From assembly GCF_006539145.1 (NCBI RefSeq), contig NZ_BJML01000001.1, positions 1 to 64,000 on the forward strand: DNA of 64,000 nucleotides, in the 5' to 3' direction. This document shows, one piece after another, positions 52,808 through 61,647 of the stretch. How positions within the stretch are numbered: the stretch's first letter is position 1; every line of letters starts with the position of its first letter. Made by a program: the position numbers and the translations under genes. The notes under the pieces are model-generated. The model was not told the origin of the DNA, made no database searches, and was given only the letters and a program-made list of their open reading frames with translations. The stretch is from Microbacterium testaceum (GTDB lineage: Bacteria > Actinomycetota > Actinomycetes > Actinomycetales > Microbacteriaceae).

Positions 52808-53023
52808 GTGACCTTCCCGCGACTGCTTCGTATCCTCGGGTGGCTGGCGCCCGTCGCCGCTCTCGCGGTCATCCTCGCGGTCCTCCGGGGAGCGGGCGTA
52901 CCGCTGACGCTTCCCGGCGTTGTGATCGTCGTCGTCCTGCTCGGTGTCGCGCGTCTGATGATCGGGCGATCGCGCCGTCGCCGGCGCGATCGTTCGATCA
53001 CGCGTCCGGGTCGCTCTCGATGA
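52808..53023 (+). CDS. 71-residue membrane protein
   Basis: GTG 52808. Two hydrophobic helices (LGWLAPVAALAVILAVLRGAG and LPGVVIVVVLLGVARLMI) and an Arg-rich cytoplasmic tail. TAGCGT lies 7 nt before the start, with no Shine-Dalgarno. The 3' end overlaps the convergent LuxR gene by 26 nt. No family recognised. Confidence 0.55.
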   Translation: MTFPRLLRILGWLAPVAALAVILAVLRGAGVPLTLPGVVIVVVLLGVARLMIGRSRRRRRDRSITRPGRSR

Positions 53024-55469
53024 GCCCCCAGGCGTGGGCTGCGCGGATCGCACTCGACCGATCTGACACCTCGAGCTTGCGATAGAGACTCTGCAGTTGT
53101 GTCTTGACGGTGTTCGGTGAAACGACGAGAGCTCGCGCGATGTCGGCGATCGTCGATGTCGGAGTGAGTTGACTCAGCACCACCCGTTCCCGCTTGGTGA
53201 GGTGCGGCACGCTCATCGACGCCACGAAGAACGACGCCCTCGTCTCGACCTGCTCGCGCGACGAAGGAGAGAGGATCCTCGTGACCAGCGCGCGATCTTC
53301 CGGCGCCACGGCGCTCCACGGGCTCCACAGATCGTGCCGGAGGCTCAGCGCCTCGGCGCGCTGAGCCGCGGGGCGGTGCGAGGCCACGCCGTTCAGTCGC
53401 GCATCCGCCACGACGCTCACGACCAGGCTCTCGAGCGCAGCGCGAGGGGAGGGCTCGTGGTGAAGCCCCCACTTGACGCTCAGGACGAAAGCGTCGTGTG
53501 CTCGCCCCGCGTACAGCTGGGAGAGGGCGAGAGCGGGAGCGGCGACGGGGGACAGTGCGGACGCCCCCTCGAGCAGGGCGAGAGCCTCTCGAGGCTGCCG
53601 TAACGCGATCAGCACCTTGGCACGCGTCATCAGGAGCTGGGTCGACTGATAGTGCGACGGTGGTGTGCTGCGGCTCCGTGTCATCCAGGTGCGCAGAACC
53701 CCCAGCGCATCGGATGCGGCGCCCGAGAGCAGGAGAGACAGGACGTGGGTTGAGGCCGCGAAAGGCCACAATTCCCGAGCCCCCGCGGTGGCGGGCACAG
53801 CGTCGAGGAGGGCGCGAGCTTCCCTCGCCTCCCCCGCTTCGAGCAGCGCCCACGCGGATGCCAGTCGGAGGCCTTCTCCCCAGGGGGACGTCACCCAGCT
53901 GTCGGAGCAGTTCGCGACCACGATGGAACGCGCCGTCCGGACGTCGCCCTCGAGCAGGGCGATGACGGCCAGCGCCCCGCGCGCGCGGAGCTGGCGGGCG
54001 GGCGGCGCGGTCCGCTCGGACAGCGACATGGACGCGCTCGCGTCCCGAAGCCGGCCCATCGCGAGGAACGTCATCGCGACCTGGTACCACCCCTCGGCCG
54101 TCGTGCCGGGTTCGAGGTCTTTTGCGCGACGCAGGGCGTCGGCCAGCGTTGCCGACGCGTCGGAGGCGAGGGCGAACCGCCCCGCGGCGCGGAGAAGGCT
54201 CACGCGCACGATGAGGGCGTGGATGTTCCCGGCGGTGACGCTCTTGACCTCGGGAAGCCGGTTGAGGGCGGAGATGACGAGCGCCGGTGTCTGCGGCGAC
54301 TCCGCGGTGTCGGGATCGAGGGCGAGCAGCGCCTCGACGACCACCGGTGCGTCCACGGCGCTGGACCGGAGCTGACCGACCAAGCACGAGAAGCCGTCGG
54401 TGTGACGGGCCCAGATCTCCGGCCCCGACGTGCTGAGGACCCGGGCCAGGGTCGTCCACTGCCGCGCGTCCGCTGCGAGCTGAGCCGCGAGGAAGGGCTC
54501 ACCTCCCGACACGAGACGGTCGAGCAGCCGCAACCGGGCCGCAGACACGAGGGCAGGCTGCCGAGCGGTGATCTCGGCGAGCCAACGCTCGCGAACGGGC
54601 TCGGCGAGGACGACACGGGTTGCGCTGGGCCAGACGAAACCCGCGCTCTGAAGCTGGTCGAGGAGGTCGCGCGTCGCACCTGTCGTCGAGTCGACGCCGA
54701 GAGCATCCGCGATGGACTCGGTGACGTACGGGGCGACGGCGAGGAGGCGAACGTCGTCGGTCACGGGCCTGGACAGACGCTCCTCCATGTCGTGCGTGAG
54801 CGCGGAGCCCGCATACGACGCCGCGGCGACGGCATCGTCGCGCGTTCGCAGGGGGAGACCCTCCAGGCGGAGTCGGGTGCTCGCCAGCTGGACGAGAGCG
54901 GGCCACCCGTGAGTGAGCTCGGAGAGTTCGTCGACGGCGATCTCGGTCGATTCGACCCCGTTCAGGGCCAGAACGGATGCCACCTCCTCACGAGTCATGA
55001 GCAGGTCGCACGCGGGGAGTACCTGTACATCGAATTCCAAGGCGATGAGTGGGCTCTCGAGGCCGGTCGGCTGGCGGGTGGCGACCACGATGCGAAGGCC
55101 GTCGTCGTCGCGCAGAAGACGAAGGAGGTGGTCGCTCGTGAGTCCGCGTCCCTCGACGTGATTGTCGATCAGCAGTACGTGCGAGGCGGGGCCGTCCGCA
55201 AAGGCCTCGGCGATGCGGGGGAGGGTGTCCGGTGAGGTGAGAGCGCCGTCGATGAACAGAACGCCGCGCTCGGGATCCGACTCGAGCATGGCGGCGAACT
55301 GACGTAGAAGCGAGGTCTTGCCGACGCCGGTCGGCCCTCGGAGCAGAACGACATCACCACCTAACGCCGCTTCGAGGCGATCCAGTGCCTCGGGGCGCGG
55401 CGCCCAGAAGCGGCTCGCGCGACGAGCGGCTCGAACGCCGGCGGGAACGGCATCCACATCGATCAACAT
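52998..55469 (-). CDS. MalT-like LuxR-family transcriptional regulator
   Basis: 823 residues from ATG 55469 (GGAGG 5 nt upstream; ATG 55481 is an alternative). An N-terminal STAND-type ATPase has Walker A GPTGVGKTS and Walker B HVLLIDNH. A long alpha-helical repeat region occupies the middle. The C-terminal LuxR helix-turn-helix (LTKRERVVLSQLTPTSTIADIARALVVSPNTVKTQLQSLYRKLEV) binds DNA. Such proteins activate genes on ligand-induced oligomerisation. No obvious target operon is adjacent. Confidence 0.9.
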   Translation of the reverse strand: MLIDVDAVPAGVRAARRASRFWAPRPEALDRLEAALGGDVVLLRGPTGVGKTSLLRQFAAMLESDPERGVLFIDGALTSPDTLPRIAEAFADGPASHVLLIDNHVEGRGLTSDHLLRLLRDDDGLRIVVATRQPTGLESPLIALEFDVQVLPACDLLMTREEVASVLALNGVESTEIAVDELSELTHGWPALVQLASTRLRLEGLPLRTRDDAVAAASYAGSALTHDMEERLSRPVTDDVRLLAVAPYVTESIADALGVDSTTGATRDLLDQLQSAGFVWPSATRVVLAEPVRERWLAEITARQPALVSAARLRLLDRLVSGGEPFLAAQLAADARQWTTLARVLSTSGPEIWARHTDGFSCLVGQLRSSAVDAPVVVEALLALDPDTAESPQTPALVISALNRLPEVKSVTAGNIHALIVRVSLLRAAGRFALASDASATLADALRRAKDLEPGTTAEGWYQVAMTFLAMGRLRDASASMSLSERTAPPARQLRARGALAVIALLEGDVRTARSIVVANCSDSWVTSPWGEGLRLASAWALLEAGEAREARALLDAVPATAGARELWPFAASTHVLSLLLSGAASDALGVLRTWMTRSRSTPPSHYQSTQLLMTRAKVLIALRQPREALALLEGASALSPVAAPALALSQLYAGRAHDAFVLSVKWGLHHEPSPRAALESLVVSVVADARLNGVASHRPAAQRAEALSLRHDLWSPWSAVAPEDRALVTRILSPSSREQVETRASFFVASMSVPHLTKRERVVLSQLTPTSTIADIARALVVSPNTVKTQLQSLYRKLEVSDRSSAIRAAHAWGLIESDPDA

Positions 55470-55600
55470 CAAGACCTCCATAGGGACAGGACCGCCGCCC
55501 CTTCGGGCGGGGCGACGGTCGACGTGGCGCCGTGACGCCCCATCGAGATGATCTTGCGGGTGAGAGGAGGCGCCGCGAGGCGAAGACGGCCTCTTTCATC

Positions 55601-55622
55601 CCCCGTCTCACCCCCGTCTCAC
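55601..55622. repeat. Tandem 11-bp repeat
   Basis: CCCCGTCTCAC is repeated twice without a gap, about 130 bp upstream of the LuxR-type gene. One-helical-turn spacing suits a protein binding site. Confidence 0.5.
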
Positions 55623-55743
55623 CCTCTCCGCATCACCCTCTGGGGGTGGCTCGTCTCTTGTCCGTCCGCCGCACGGTGTGCGATACGGAGCAGCGTCAGG
55701 GGTGAACCGCTGCCGGGGCTGGGGTGATTCGGCGCGCGAGGCG

Positions 55744-55775
55744 GAAGGGGCGACGAGTCTGTCGTCCGCCCCTTC
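55744..55775. terminator. Orphan hairpin
   Basis: GAAGGGGCGACGA (55744-55756) pairs with TCGTC-C-GCCCCTTC (55762-55775) around a GTCTG loop, with one bulged C. It looks like a terminator but no gene ends beside it. Confidence 0.45.
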
Positions 55776-56093
55776 GGGAAGGACGTTCGTACGCACCGCT
55801 CAGGTGAACGAGGCGCGGGACTCCCGGACGTCAAACGGGTGCTCCGTTCCGGGTGGGGCGTGGGGGCGGGGGCAACCGGGCGAAAAATCGCGGGCGCGGT
55901 CCCTGTCGTCGGGCGTCGTTCTCGCCGACCGTCCGAGACCTCGATGGCGCGAAAACGAAGTGATCGTCCGGCATCTCACCCGACGGTCCGCTCGGTTCAC
56001 CCCTCCGAATCGCTGCCGTCGTCCGCATCACCATCGAGCGGTAGGCATGTTTGCATGTTCATGTGAGCGTTGACGTCCGATCAAGCTGGTCTC

Positions 56094-56369
56094 ATGAACG
56101 ACGCGCCCGACCCCTGGACAGAGTTCGCTCGCGAGTTGGGCGTTCGCATGCTCCGCGCCCGCGCCGAGAAGCGGATGTCCCAGGAGCAGATCGCTCACGC
56201 GGCGGGCCTCGCGACCTTCACCTACCGGAAGCTCGAGAAGGGCGAGTCCAACCCCGGGACCGCCGCGAACCCGCGTCTACGGACTCTCGTCGCGCTCGCC
56301 GAGGTGCTCGAGATCCCGCTTCGCGATCTGATCCCCACCCCGCCGAAGGGCCTGCCTCCCGGTCGATGA
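56094..56369 (+). CDS. XRE-family helix-turn-helix regulator
   Basis: 91 residues, ATG 56094. The HTH is MLRARAEKRMSQEQIAHAAGLATFTYRKLEKGESNPG, preceded by DPWTEFARELGV. A stand-alone Cro/CI-type DNA-binding protein. The target is unknown. It has no clear Shine-Dalgarno. Confidence 0.82.
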   Translation: MNDAPDPWTEFARELGVRMLRARAEKRMSQEQIAHAAGLATFTYRKLEKGESNPGTAANPRLRTLVALAEVLEIPLRDLIPTPPKGLPPGR

Positions 56370-56460
56370 CGGCGGTGTCGGAGGTTCGCGATGTAATGCG
56401 TTCGTGCCCACCGGTGTTCGGGTCGCCGCTAGCTGCGACCCCGAGAGAGAGGTGACACGC

Positions 56461-56814
56461 ATGACGTCAGGGACTCGCCACGAACGGACGACGGACGCCC
56501 GGAGGTGTGTCTTCCGCTGGTGCGTCACCGAGCACGGGTCGACCGTTCACCACGATGACGAAGATCACCGCAGCGCCGGTATCGGACTTCTCGCGCGTGT
56601 GCGCGACGCCGCGGACCACGGCCGCGGCATCTCCACCGATGTCGAGATCGGCCTGCTGCGGCGAATCAGCGACCTCGAGACCTGGGTCGTCGTCGAGACC
56701 GGGATCGGCGCATCCGTTTCCCTCCCGATCCACGCGGCCCGCGCGCTCGTGGCCGGCATCCAGAACGATGCCGAGGTCATCGCTCTGCTCGCGCCCGAGC
56801 GCGAGATCGACTGA
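56461..56814 (+). CDS. 117-residue hypothetical protein (DUF6907-like)
   Basis: ATG 56461 behind GAGAGAGGTG. The N-terminal RRCVFRWCVTEHGSTVHHDDEDH has paired Cys and His residues in a pattern like DUF6907, common in actinobacteria. The C-terminal half (VSLPIHAARALVAGIQNDAEVIALL) is helical. Family call tentative; function unknown. Confidence 0.5.
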   Translation: MTSGTRHERTTDARRCVFRWCVTEHGSTVHHDDEDHRSAGIGLLARVRDAADHGRGISTDVEIGLLRRISDLETWVVVETGIGASVSLPIHAARALVAGIQNDAEVIALLAPEREID

Positions 56815-57048
56815 CGCCCTCTGTGCCCCGGTTCGCGTCCCACCGGGGCCGGCGAACGTGTCCCCGAATCTCGGGCTGCAGTCGGCGCCGTGCGGCGGGG
56901 CAGGACGAGGCGTCCCCACGGGGTGTCCAGCGGGAGCGGTTTCCGCTGTCATAGGGCAGACCTCGCCGAGACCGACATCGGAACCGACGAGGTCATCGTC
57001 GTCGCGGTGTCGATCATCCGCATGGCGGTGACGACGCCAGGAGCGCGT

Positions 57049-57483
57049 TCAGCGACGCCTTCGGGTTCGCCGGTGGAGGAGGATGCGTCGGGTCGCGGTC
57101 ATCGCGAAAGCACCGACGAGACCACCCACGGCGTTGGCGACGACATCGGCAGCGCTGCTCGTGCGCCCGGGGAGGAAGAGTCCCTGGACGATCTCGACGA
57201 GTAGCGGAACGAGCCAGGCGATGCCGACAACCCGCCACGGATGTCCGTGCAGGAGCGCCCCCAGAACGATGCCGAACGGGATGAAAAGAACGATGTTGAG
57301 GCCGAAATCCATCGTCCGGGGGGTCACCGCGGGGAGGAGGTCGTACAACACCGCGTAGGCCGCACCCGCATTGCGGTCGAGATGATCGGGCCAGAGCACG
57401 ATGATGCCCAGGGCGGCGAGGTAGGCAGCCGCCACCGCTGTCGCGACGCGCCGACGGCGGGACGGTGAGCGGGGATCGGGCAC
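57049..57483 (-). CDS. VanZ-like membrane protein
   Basis: 144 residues, GTG 57483. Four helices with the VanZ-like pattern DFGLNIVLFIPFGIVLG and LLVEIVQGLFLPGRTSSAADVVANAVGGLVG. VanZ itself gives low-level teicoplanin resistance, but most relatives are of unknown role. TACAGT lies 5 nt before the start, so it may be leaderless. Confidence 0.82.
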   Translation of the reverse strand: MPDPRSPSRRRRVATAVAAAYLAALGIIVLWPDHLDRNAGAAYAVLYDLLPAVTPRTMDFGLNIVLFIPFGIVLGALLHGHPWRVVGIAWLVPLLVEIVQGLFLPGRTSSAADVVANAVGGLVGAFAMTATRRILLHRRTRRRR

Positions 57484-57543
57484 GGACCACTGTAGACACG
57501 CGTTGCCGTGTGCCGGAGAACGATCTTTGCGGGCGGTCCGGCT

Positions 57544-59550
57544 TCAGCCGCGACGACCGAAGGTTCGTCGCACGATGCGGAGGAGGCCGAGGAAGCCGAA
57601 GAGTCCGACCACCGCGCCGAGGACAGCGAACAACGTGATGGACCCGCCGAGGACGGGGCCGCCCCCCGCGATCACCAAGACGACGGCGATGACCACCGCG
57701 GCGATCGAGACGAGGGTGGAGGCGATCTCTCCCGTGGCCCGGCTGAGAATCCCGCTGACGTCCTCCCCGTCGGCACTTCGGAGAGTGATTCCGATGGAGC
57801 CCTTCTCCACGCCGGTGAACAGGGCGTCGAGACGGCGCGGTATCTGCTCGAGGCGAGCGAGGGCGATGACCGCTTGGGCTTGAGCGTCGGTGGCCATGCG
57901 TGTCACCGACACGGTCCGTCGCAGCAGGCTGGGCATGAGGGGAAGCGCTCGCCCGACCATGTCGAAGTCGTCGACGATGACCCGGAGGCAGCCTTCGAGA
58001 GTGGCGAAACTGCGGAAGGCGGAAGCGAGCTCCCCCGGTAGGGCGATGTGGTGCTGGCGGATCACATCGACCATCCGCGTGAAGATCGAGCCGTGACCGC
58101 TCGTGCGCAGATGCTCCGTGGTCAGGACGACGCCGATGTCGTGTCGGAAAGCCTCGAGATCGACGTCTTCGGGTGCGTCGACGATGAGCAGGAGCGCATC
58201 CGTGGCGGCGACGTCGTTCTCGCTGAGAGCGGCGAGGAGGAAGGCCGTCATGTGCTGGCGTCGACTCCTCTCGATGATTCCGACTGCGCCGAAATCGATG
58301 AGGCCGAGAGTGCCGTCCTTCTTGAGCAGGACGTTGCCCGGGTGAAGGTCGGCGTGGAAGACCCCGAAGACCAGGATCTGCTCGAGGACCGTTGCCATGA
58401 GCGTGTTCGCCAGGCGATCGCGCTGGCCCGGCTCCAGTCCGGCGATGCGGGTCGCGGAATCGCTCAGAGCCGTTCCGTCGACAAGCCCCATCGTGAGCAC
58501 CCGCTGGCCGGAGGCGTCGGGGAAGACGTCGGGAACGGTGACGAGGCCGCGTCGGGCGGGCTCGGCGCGATCGATCAGTTCCAGTGTCGACGCGATCATG
58601 TGGGTGTTCCGCGCCTCGATGCGATAGTCGAGCTCCTCGAGAAGGGTGGCCGTGAACCCGCGGGCGACCGATTCGATCCGGAGGTCGCGACCGACGCGCG
58701 TGCGCGCCTCGGCTCGATGTGCGAGACGTCCGATGATGTCGGCATCCGCCTCTACCTGCGCGCGGGCGGCGGGCCGCTGCACCTTGATGACGACGGCCGT
58801 ACCGTCGAGCAGTCGAGCCCGGTGCACTTGCGCGACCGAGGCGGCGGCGAGGGGATGGGGATCGACCTCGGCGAACACGGTGTCGATGGGGCGCCCCAGA
58901 TCGCCCTCGATGACCGAGCGCACGGTATCCCAGGGGAGGGTCGTCGCGTTGGTCTGCAGAGAGGCGAGGGCGCTCAGGTACGGCTCAGGTACGAGGTCTC
59001 GTCGGGTGGAGAGCACTTGGCCCAGCTTGACGAAGCTGACCCCGGCGTCGTTCAGGGTCGCGACGACGGCCCGGGCGCGTTCCTCGGAGGTGCTGAGCTG
59101 TTCTTCGACGCGGGCGCGTCCGCCGTGGAAGAGCCAGCCGACGCCATGACGCGAGGCGATGGCCAGGATCTCCAGGTACCGTCGGGTCCGTTTGCGTTGC
59201 CGCAGTGCCGCACGGACCACATCGATGGGATTGGGCAGCGGGCGGGTCGGGAAAATCGCCTCGCTCGCGACGAGCGCGGCGACGCCGAGGGCGAACACCC
59301 ATGCGAGAGAGAGGGTGATCAACCCCGCCCAGATCCAGGCGTCTTCGGGGGGAATGGCCGTGGAGACGTCGGGGAAACCCGTCTGTCGCAGGGTCCACCC
59401 GGCCGACGGCACCCCCAGAAGGAAGACCAGGAGCCCCACGACGATGCTCCGCGGCCAGCCGACCGCGGTTCCGAGGACGCGACGCGCGACGAACCCGACA
59501 AGCACCGCCGACACGACGGCGGAGATCGAGATCAGGATGCTGGCCACCAC
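57544..59550 (-). CDS. UbiB/ABC1-family kinase-like protein
   Basis: 668 residues, GTG 59550. N-terminal helices (about 1-95) precede the atypical kinase: SFVKLGQVLSTRRDLVPE (KxGQ), PLAAASVAQVHRA (A-rich loop), VVIKVQRP (invariant Lys), HADLHPGN and LIDFGAVG. Two C-terminal helices follow. Members act as ATPases supporting isoprenoid-quinone synthesis or lipid handling; actinobacteria use menaquinone, so the exact role is open. TACGCT lies 6 nt before the start. A zinc-ribbon gene is 24 nt upstream. Confidence 0.9.
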   Translation of the reverse strand: MVASILISISAVVSAVLVGFVARRVLGTAVGWPRSIVVGLLVFLLGVPSAGWTLRQTGFPDVSTAIPPEDAWIWAGLITLSLAWVFALGVAALVASEAIFPTRPLPNPIDVVRAALRQRKRTRRYLEILAIASRHGVGWLFHGGRARVEEQLSTSEERARAVVATLNDAGVSFVKLGQVLSTRRDLVPEPYLSALASLQTNATTLPWDTVRSVIEGDLGRPIDTVFAEVDPHPLAAASVAQVHRARLLDGTAVVIKVQRPAARAQVEADADIIGRLAHRAEARTRVGRDLRIESVARGFTATLLEELDYRIEARNTHMIASTLELIDRAEPARRGLVTVPDVFPDASGQRVLTMGLVDGTALSDSATRIAGLEPGQRDRLANTLMATVLEQILVFGVFHADLHPGNVLLKKDGTLGLIDFGAVGIIERSRRQHMTAFLLAALSENDVAATDALLLIVDAPEDVDLEAFRHDIGVVLTTEHLRTSGHGSIFTRMVDVIRQHHIALPGELASAFRSFATLEGCLRVIVDDFDMVGRALPLMPSLLRRTVSVTRMATDAQAQAVIALARLEQIPRRLDALFTGVEKGSIGITLRSADGEDVSGILSRATGEIASTLVSIAAVVIAVVLVIAGGGPVLGGSITLFAVLGAVVGLFGFLGLLRIVRRTFGRRG

Positions 59551-59574
59551 GTGGTCAGCGTAGCCGGGTGCGGC

Positions 59575-59739
59575 TCACGAGATCCGGGCGAGGGTGCACC
59601 GCGGACAGTGCCACCACGCCGCTGTCCGCCCCGGGCGAGGTTCCACCACGCCACCGCAGGCCGTGCAGGGCGAGGAGAACCCTGCGAGGAGATCCTCGTC
59701 GAGGAGGTCCGGGTGTTCGCGAAGAGCTGGCGTGATCAT
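59575..59739 (-). CDS. 54-residue zinc-ribbon protein
   Basis: Read directly from the minus strand: ATG 59739 to TGA 59575. The sequence has C-T-A-C at residues 25-28 and C-P-R-C at 46-49, a four-cysteine zinc ribbon, with WWHCPRC typical of such modules. It is 24 nt upstream of the UbiB-like gene on the same strand. The cysteine pattern and spacing support a real gene. Confidence 0.6.
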   Translation of the reverse strand: MITPALREHPDLLDEDLLAGFSSPCTACGGVVEPRPGRTAAWWHCPRCTLARIS

Positions 59740-59828
59740 GAGGTATTTTCACATGCGCATGCGTGGTGGTGAGACGTGTGCACAGTGAGAAACGCGCCCA
59801 GACAGTTCCGTACGCCGGTCCTCCGGAG

Positions 59829-60053
59829 CTACGCCCGCAGGTCGTGCAGCGTCTTCTTCGCGCGCTTCTTCGCGGCGGCGGCAGACTTGTTCGCGGCCTT
59901 GCGGCGGCGCTTGCGAGCGCGCGGGTCGTTCCACAGGCGCACGACCTGGTGACCTACCGACTCGCGATTCTTGACCTGGACGCGCGGGGTGCGAGTGCCG
60001 AGCGCGTAGGCGAGCAGAGCGACGGCGCCGATCACGATGATCATGTTGCGCAT
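59829..60053 (-). CDS. Small membrane-anchored basic protein
   Basis: 74 residues, ATG 60053 behind AAGGAGG. One N-terminal helix (MIIVIGAVALLAYALG) and a strongly basic C-terminus (ARKRRRKAANKSAAAAKKRAKK), which may touch nucleic acid or membrane. No family recognised. Confidence 0.65.
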   Translation of the reverse strand: MRNMIIVIGAVALLAYALGTRTPRVQVKNRESVGHQVVRLWNDPRARKRRRKAANKSAAAAKKRAKKTLHDLRA

Positions 60054-60245
60054 GGCATCCTCCTTGTCGACGAGGACCTCGAAGATCCGCAGCCAAGGGG
60101 ACGCGGCGTGAGGTCCTTCACTACTCAGACGCGCGGTGAGGGGCGTTCGTCACGGGCGATTCGTGATGAATCGACATCGCAGGCGGTGCTGATCGCAGAG
60201 GGTCGTGCCGGAGGGTGTCGTGCGGGGCGGCGGTCCGCCGTCGCG

Positions 60246-61571
60246 TCAGGGGCGTCCCATCCCGTGATAAGCCCACCCGGCGGCGCGCCACGCTGCCGGA
60301 TCCAGGCAGTTGCGACCGTCGATCACGACGCGTCCGCGAGCCAACGAGGCCGCATGCTCGGGGCTGAGGTGCCGACGGTATTCGTCCCACTCGGTCACGA
60401 CGATGATCGCGTCCGCGTCGCGGAGCGTGGAGTCGAGGTCGCTGTCGTAGGTGAGCTGGGGGTGGAGCCGGCGCGCGTTGTCGATCGCCGCGGGATCGGT
60501 GAGGGTGACCAGGGCGCCCAGACCGTGGAGCCGGACCGCCACGTCGAGTGCGGGGGAGTCGCGGACATCGTCGCTGTGCGGCTTGAAGGCCGCGCCGAGC
60601 ACGGCGATCTTCTTCTCGAAGACACTGCCTCCCAGGGCGCCGATGGACAGCTCGACCGCCCGATCGCGACGGCGGAGATTGATGGCATCCACTTCGCGGA
60701 GGAAGGCGACCGACTCGCCTCGTCCGAGTTCCTCGGCGCGGGCGGAGAACGCGCGGATGTCCTTGGGGAGGCACCCGCCGCCGAAGCCGATGCCGGCGCC
60801 GAGGAATCGTCGTCCGATACGGGCGTCGTGGCCGATGGCGTCGGCCAGAGTGGTCACATCGGCGCCGGTCACCTCCGCGATCTCGGCCATGGCGTTGATG
60901 AAGCTGATCTTCGTGGCGAGGAAGGCGTTCGCGGCGACCTTGACGAGTTCGGCCGTGGCGTAATCGGTGACGATGAAGGGTGTGCCCTTGGCGATCGACG
61001 GGTGGTAGACCTCGCGGAGGATGCCGGCCGTGCGTTCGCCGTCGTCCGTCGGAGCGCCGTCATCGGACGGGACGCCGGCGACCAGGCGATCGGGGTCGAT
61101 GGTGTCCTTGACCGCCCACCCCTCCCGGAGGAACTCCGGGTTCCACACGAGGGTGGCGCCGTGCGCGGCCACGCGGGGCGCCAGGCGGGCGGCCGTACCG
61201 ACCGGGACGGTCGACTTGCCCGCGACGACGTCCCCCGGGGCGAGGAAGGGCAGGAGAGCGTCGACGGCCGCGTCGACGAAGGTCAGGTCGGCGGCGTATC
61301 CACCCGCCTGCTGCGGCGTGCCGACGCCGATGAAATGCACGGCGGCTCCGCGGGCAGCCGACATCTCGGTCGTGAACGTCAGCCGACCAGAGGCGATGCC
61401 GTCCGCCAGGATCTGCTGCAGGCCGGGCTCGAAGAAGGGCGCTTCGCCCTGCGAGAGGGCCGTGATCTTCCGCTCGTCGATGTCGATCCCGACCACTTCG
61501 TGACCGATCGAGGCCATCGCCGCCGCATGAACGGCTCCCAGATATCCGCAACCCACGACAGACAGACGCAC
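60246..61571 (-). CDS. UDP-glucose 6-dehydrogenase
   Basis: 441 residues, GTG 61571 after GAAAGG. It oxidises UDP-glucose to UDP-glucuronate with two NAD+. The Rossmann motif is LSVVGCGYLGAVHA. The catalytic Cys is in GIGFGGGCLPKD; FIGVGTPQ, VAGKSTVPVGT and WNPEFLREGWAV are typical. It supplies an acidic sugar donor for the polysaccharide made with the neighbouring transferase gene. Confidence 0.95.
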   Translation of the reverse strand: MRLSVVGCGYLGAVHAAAMASIGHEVVGIDIDERKITALSQGEAPFFEPGLQQILADGIASGRLTFTTEMSAARGAAVHFIGVGTPQQAGGYAADLTFVDAAVDALLPFLAPGDVVAGKSTVPVGTAARLAPRVAAHGATLVWNPEFLREGWAVKDTIDPDRLVAGVPSDDGAPTDDGERTAGILREVYHPSIAKGTPFIVTDYATAELVKVAANAFLATKISFINAMAEIAEVTGADVTTLADAIGHDARIGRRFLGAGIGFGGGCLPKDIRAFSARAEELGRGESVAFLREVDAINLRRRDRAVELSIGALGGSVFEKKIAVLGAAFKPHSDDVRDSPALDVAVRLHGLGALVTLTDPAAIDNARRLHPQLTYDSDLDSTLRDADAIIVVTEWDEYRRHLSPEHAASLARGRVVIDGRNCLDPAAWRAAGWAYHGMGRP

Positions 61572-61647
61572 GATCAGAGCCTTTCAGTTTTCCGGACGGC
61601 AGACCGACCGGCCTGGCGGTGGACGCTGCGGTGCAGCGGGGTCAGCG

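Larger units (their letters stand above)
55470..56093. other. 624-bp intergenic region with repeat and hairpin
   Basis: No credible gene. It holds a tandem 11-bp repeat (CCCCGTCTCAC at 55601-55611 and 55612-55622) upstream of the LuxR gene, and a 13-bp hairpin with one bulge at 55744-55775. It may contain the LuxR promoter; I see no clear consensus. Confidence 0.45.
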
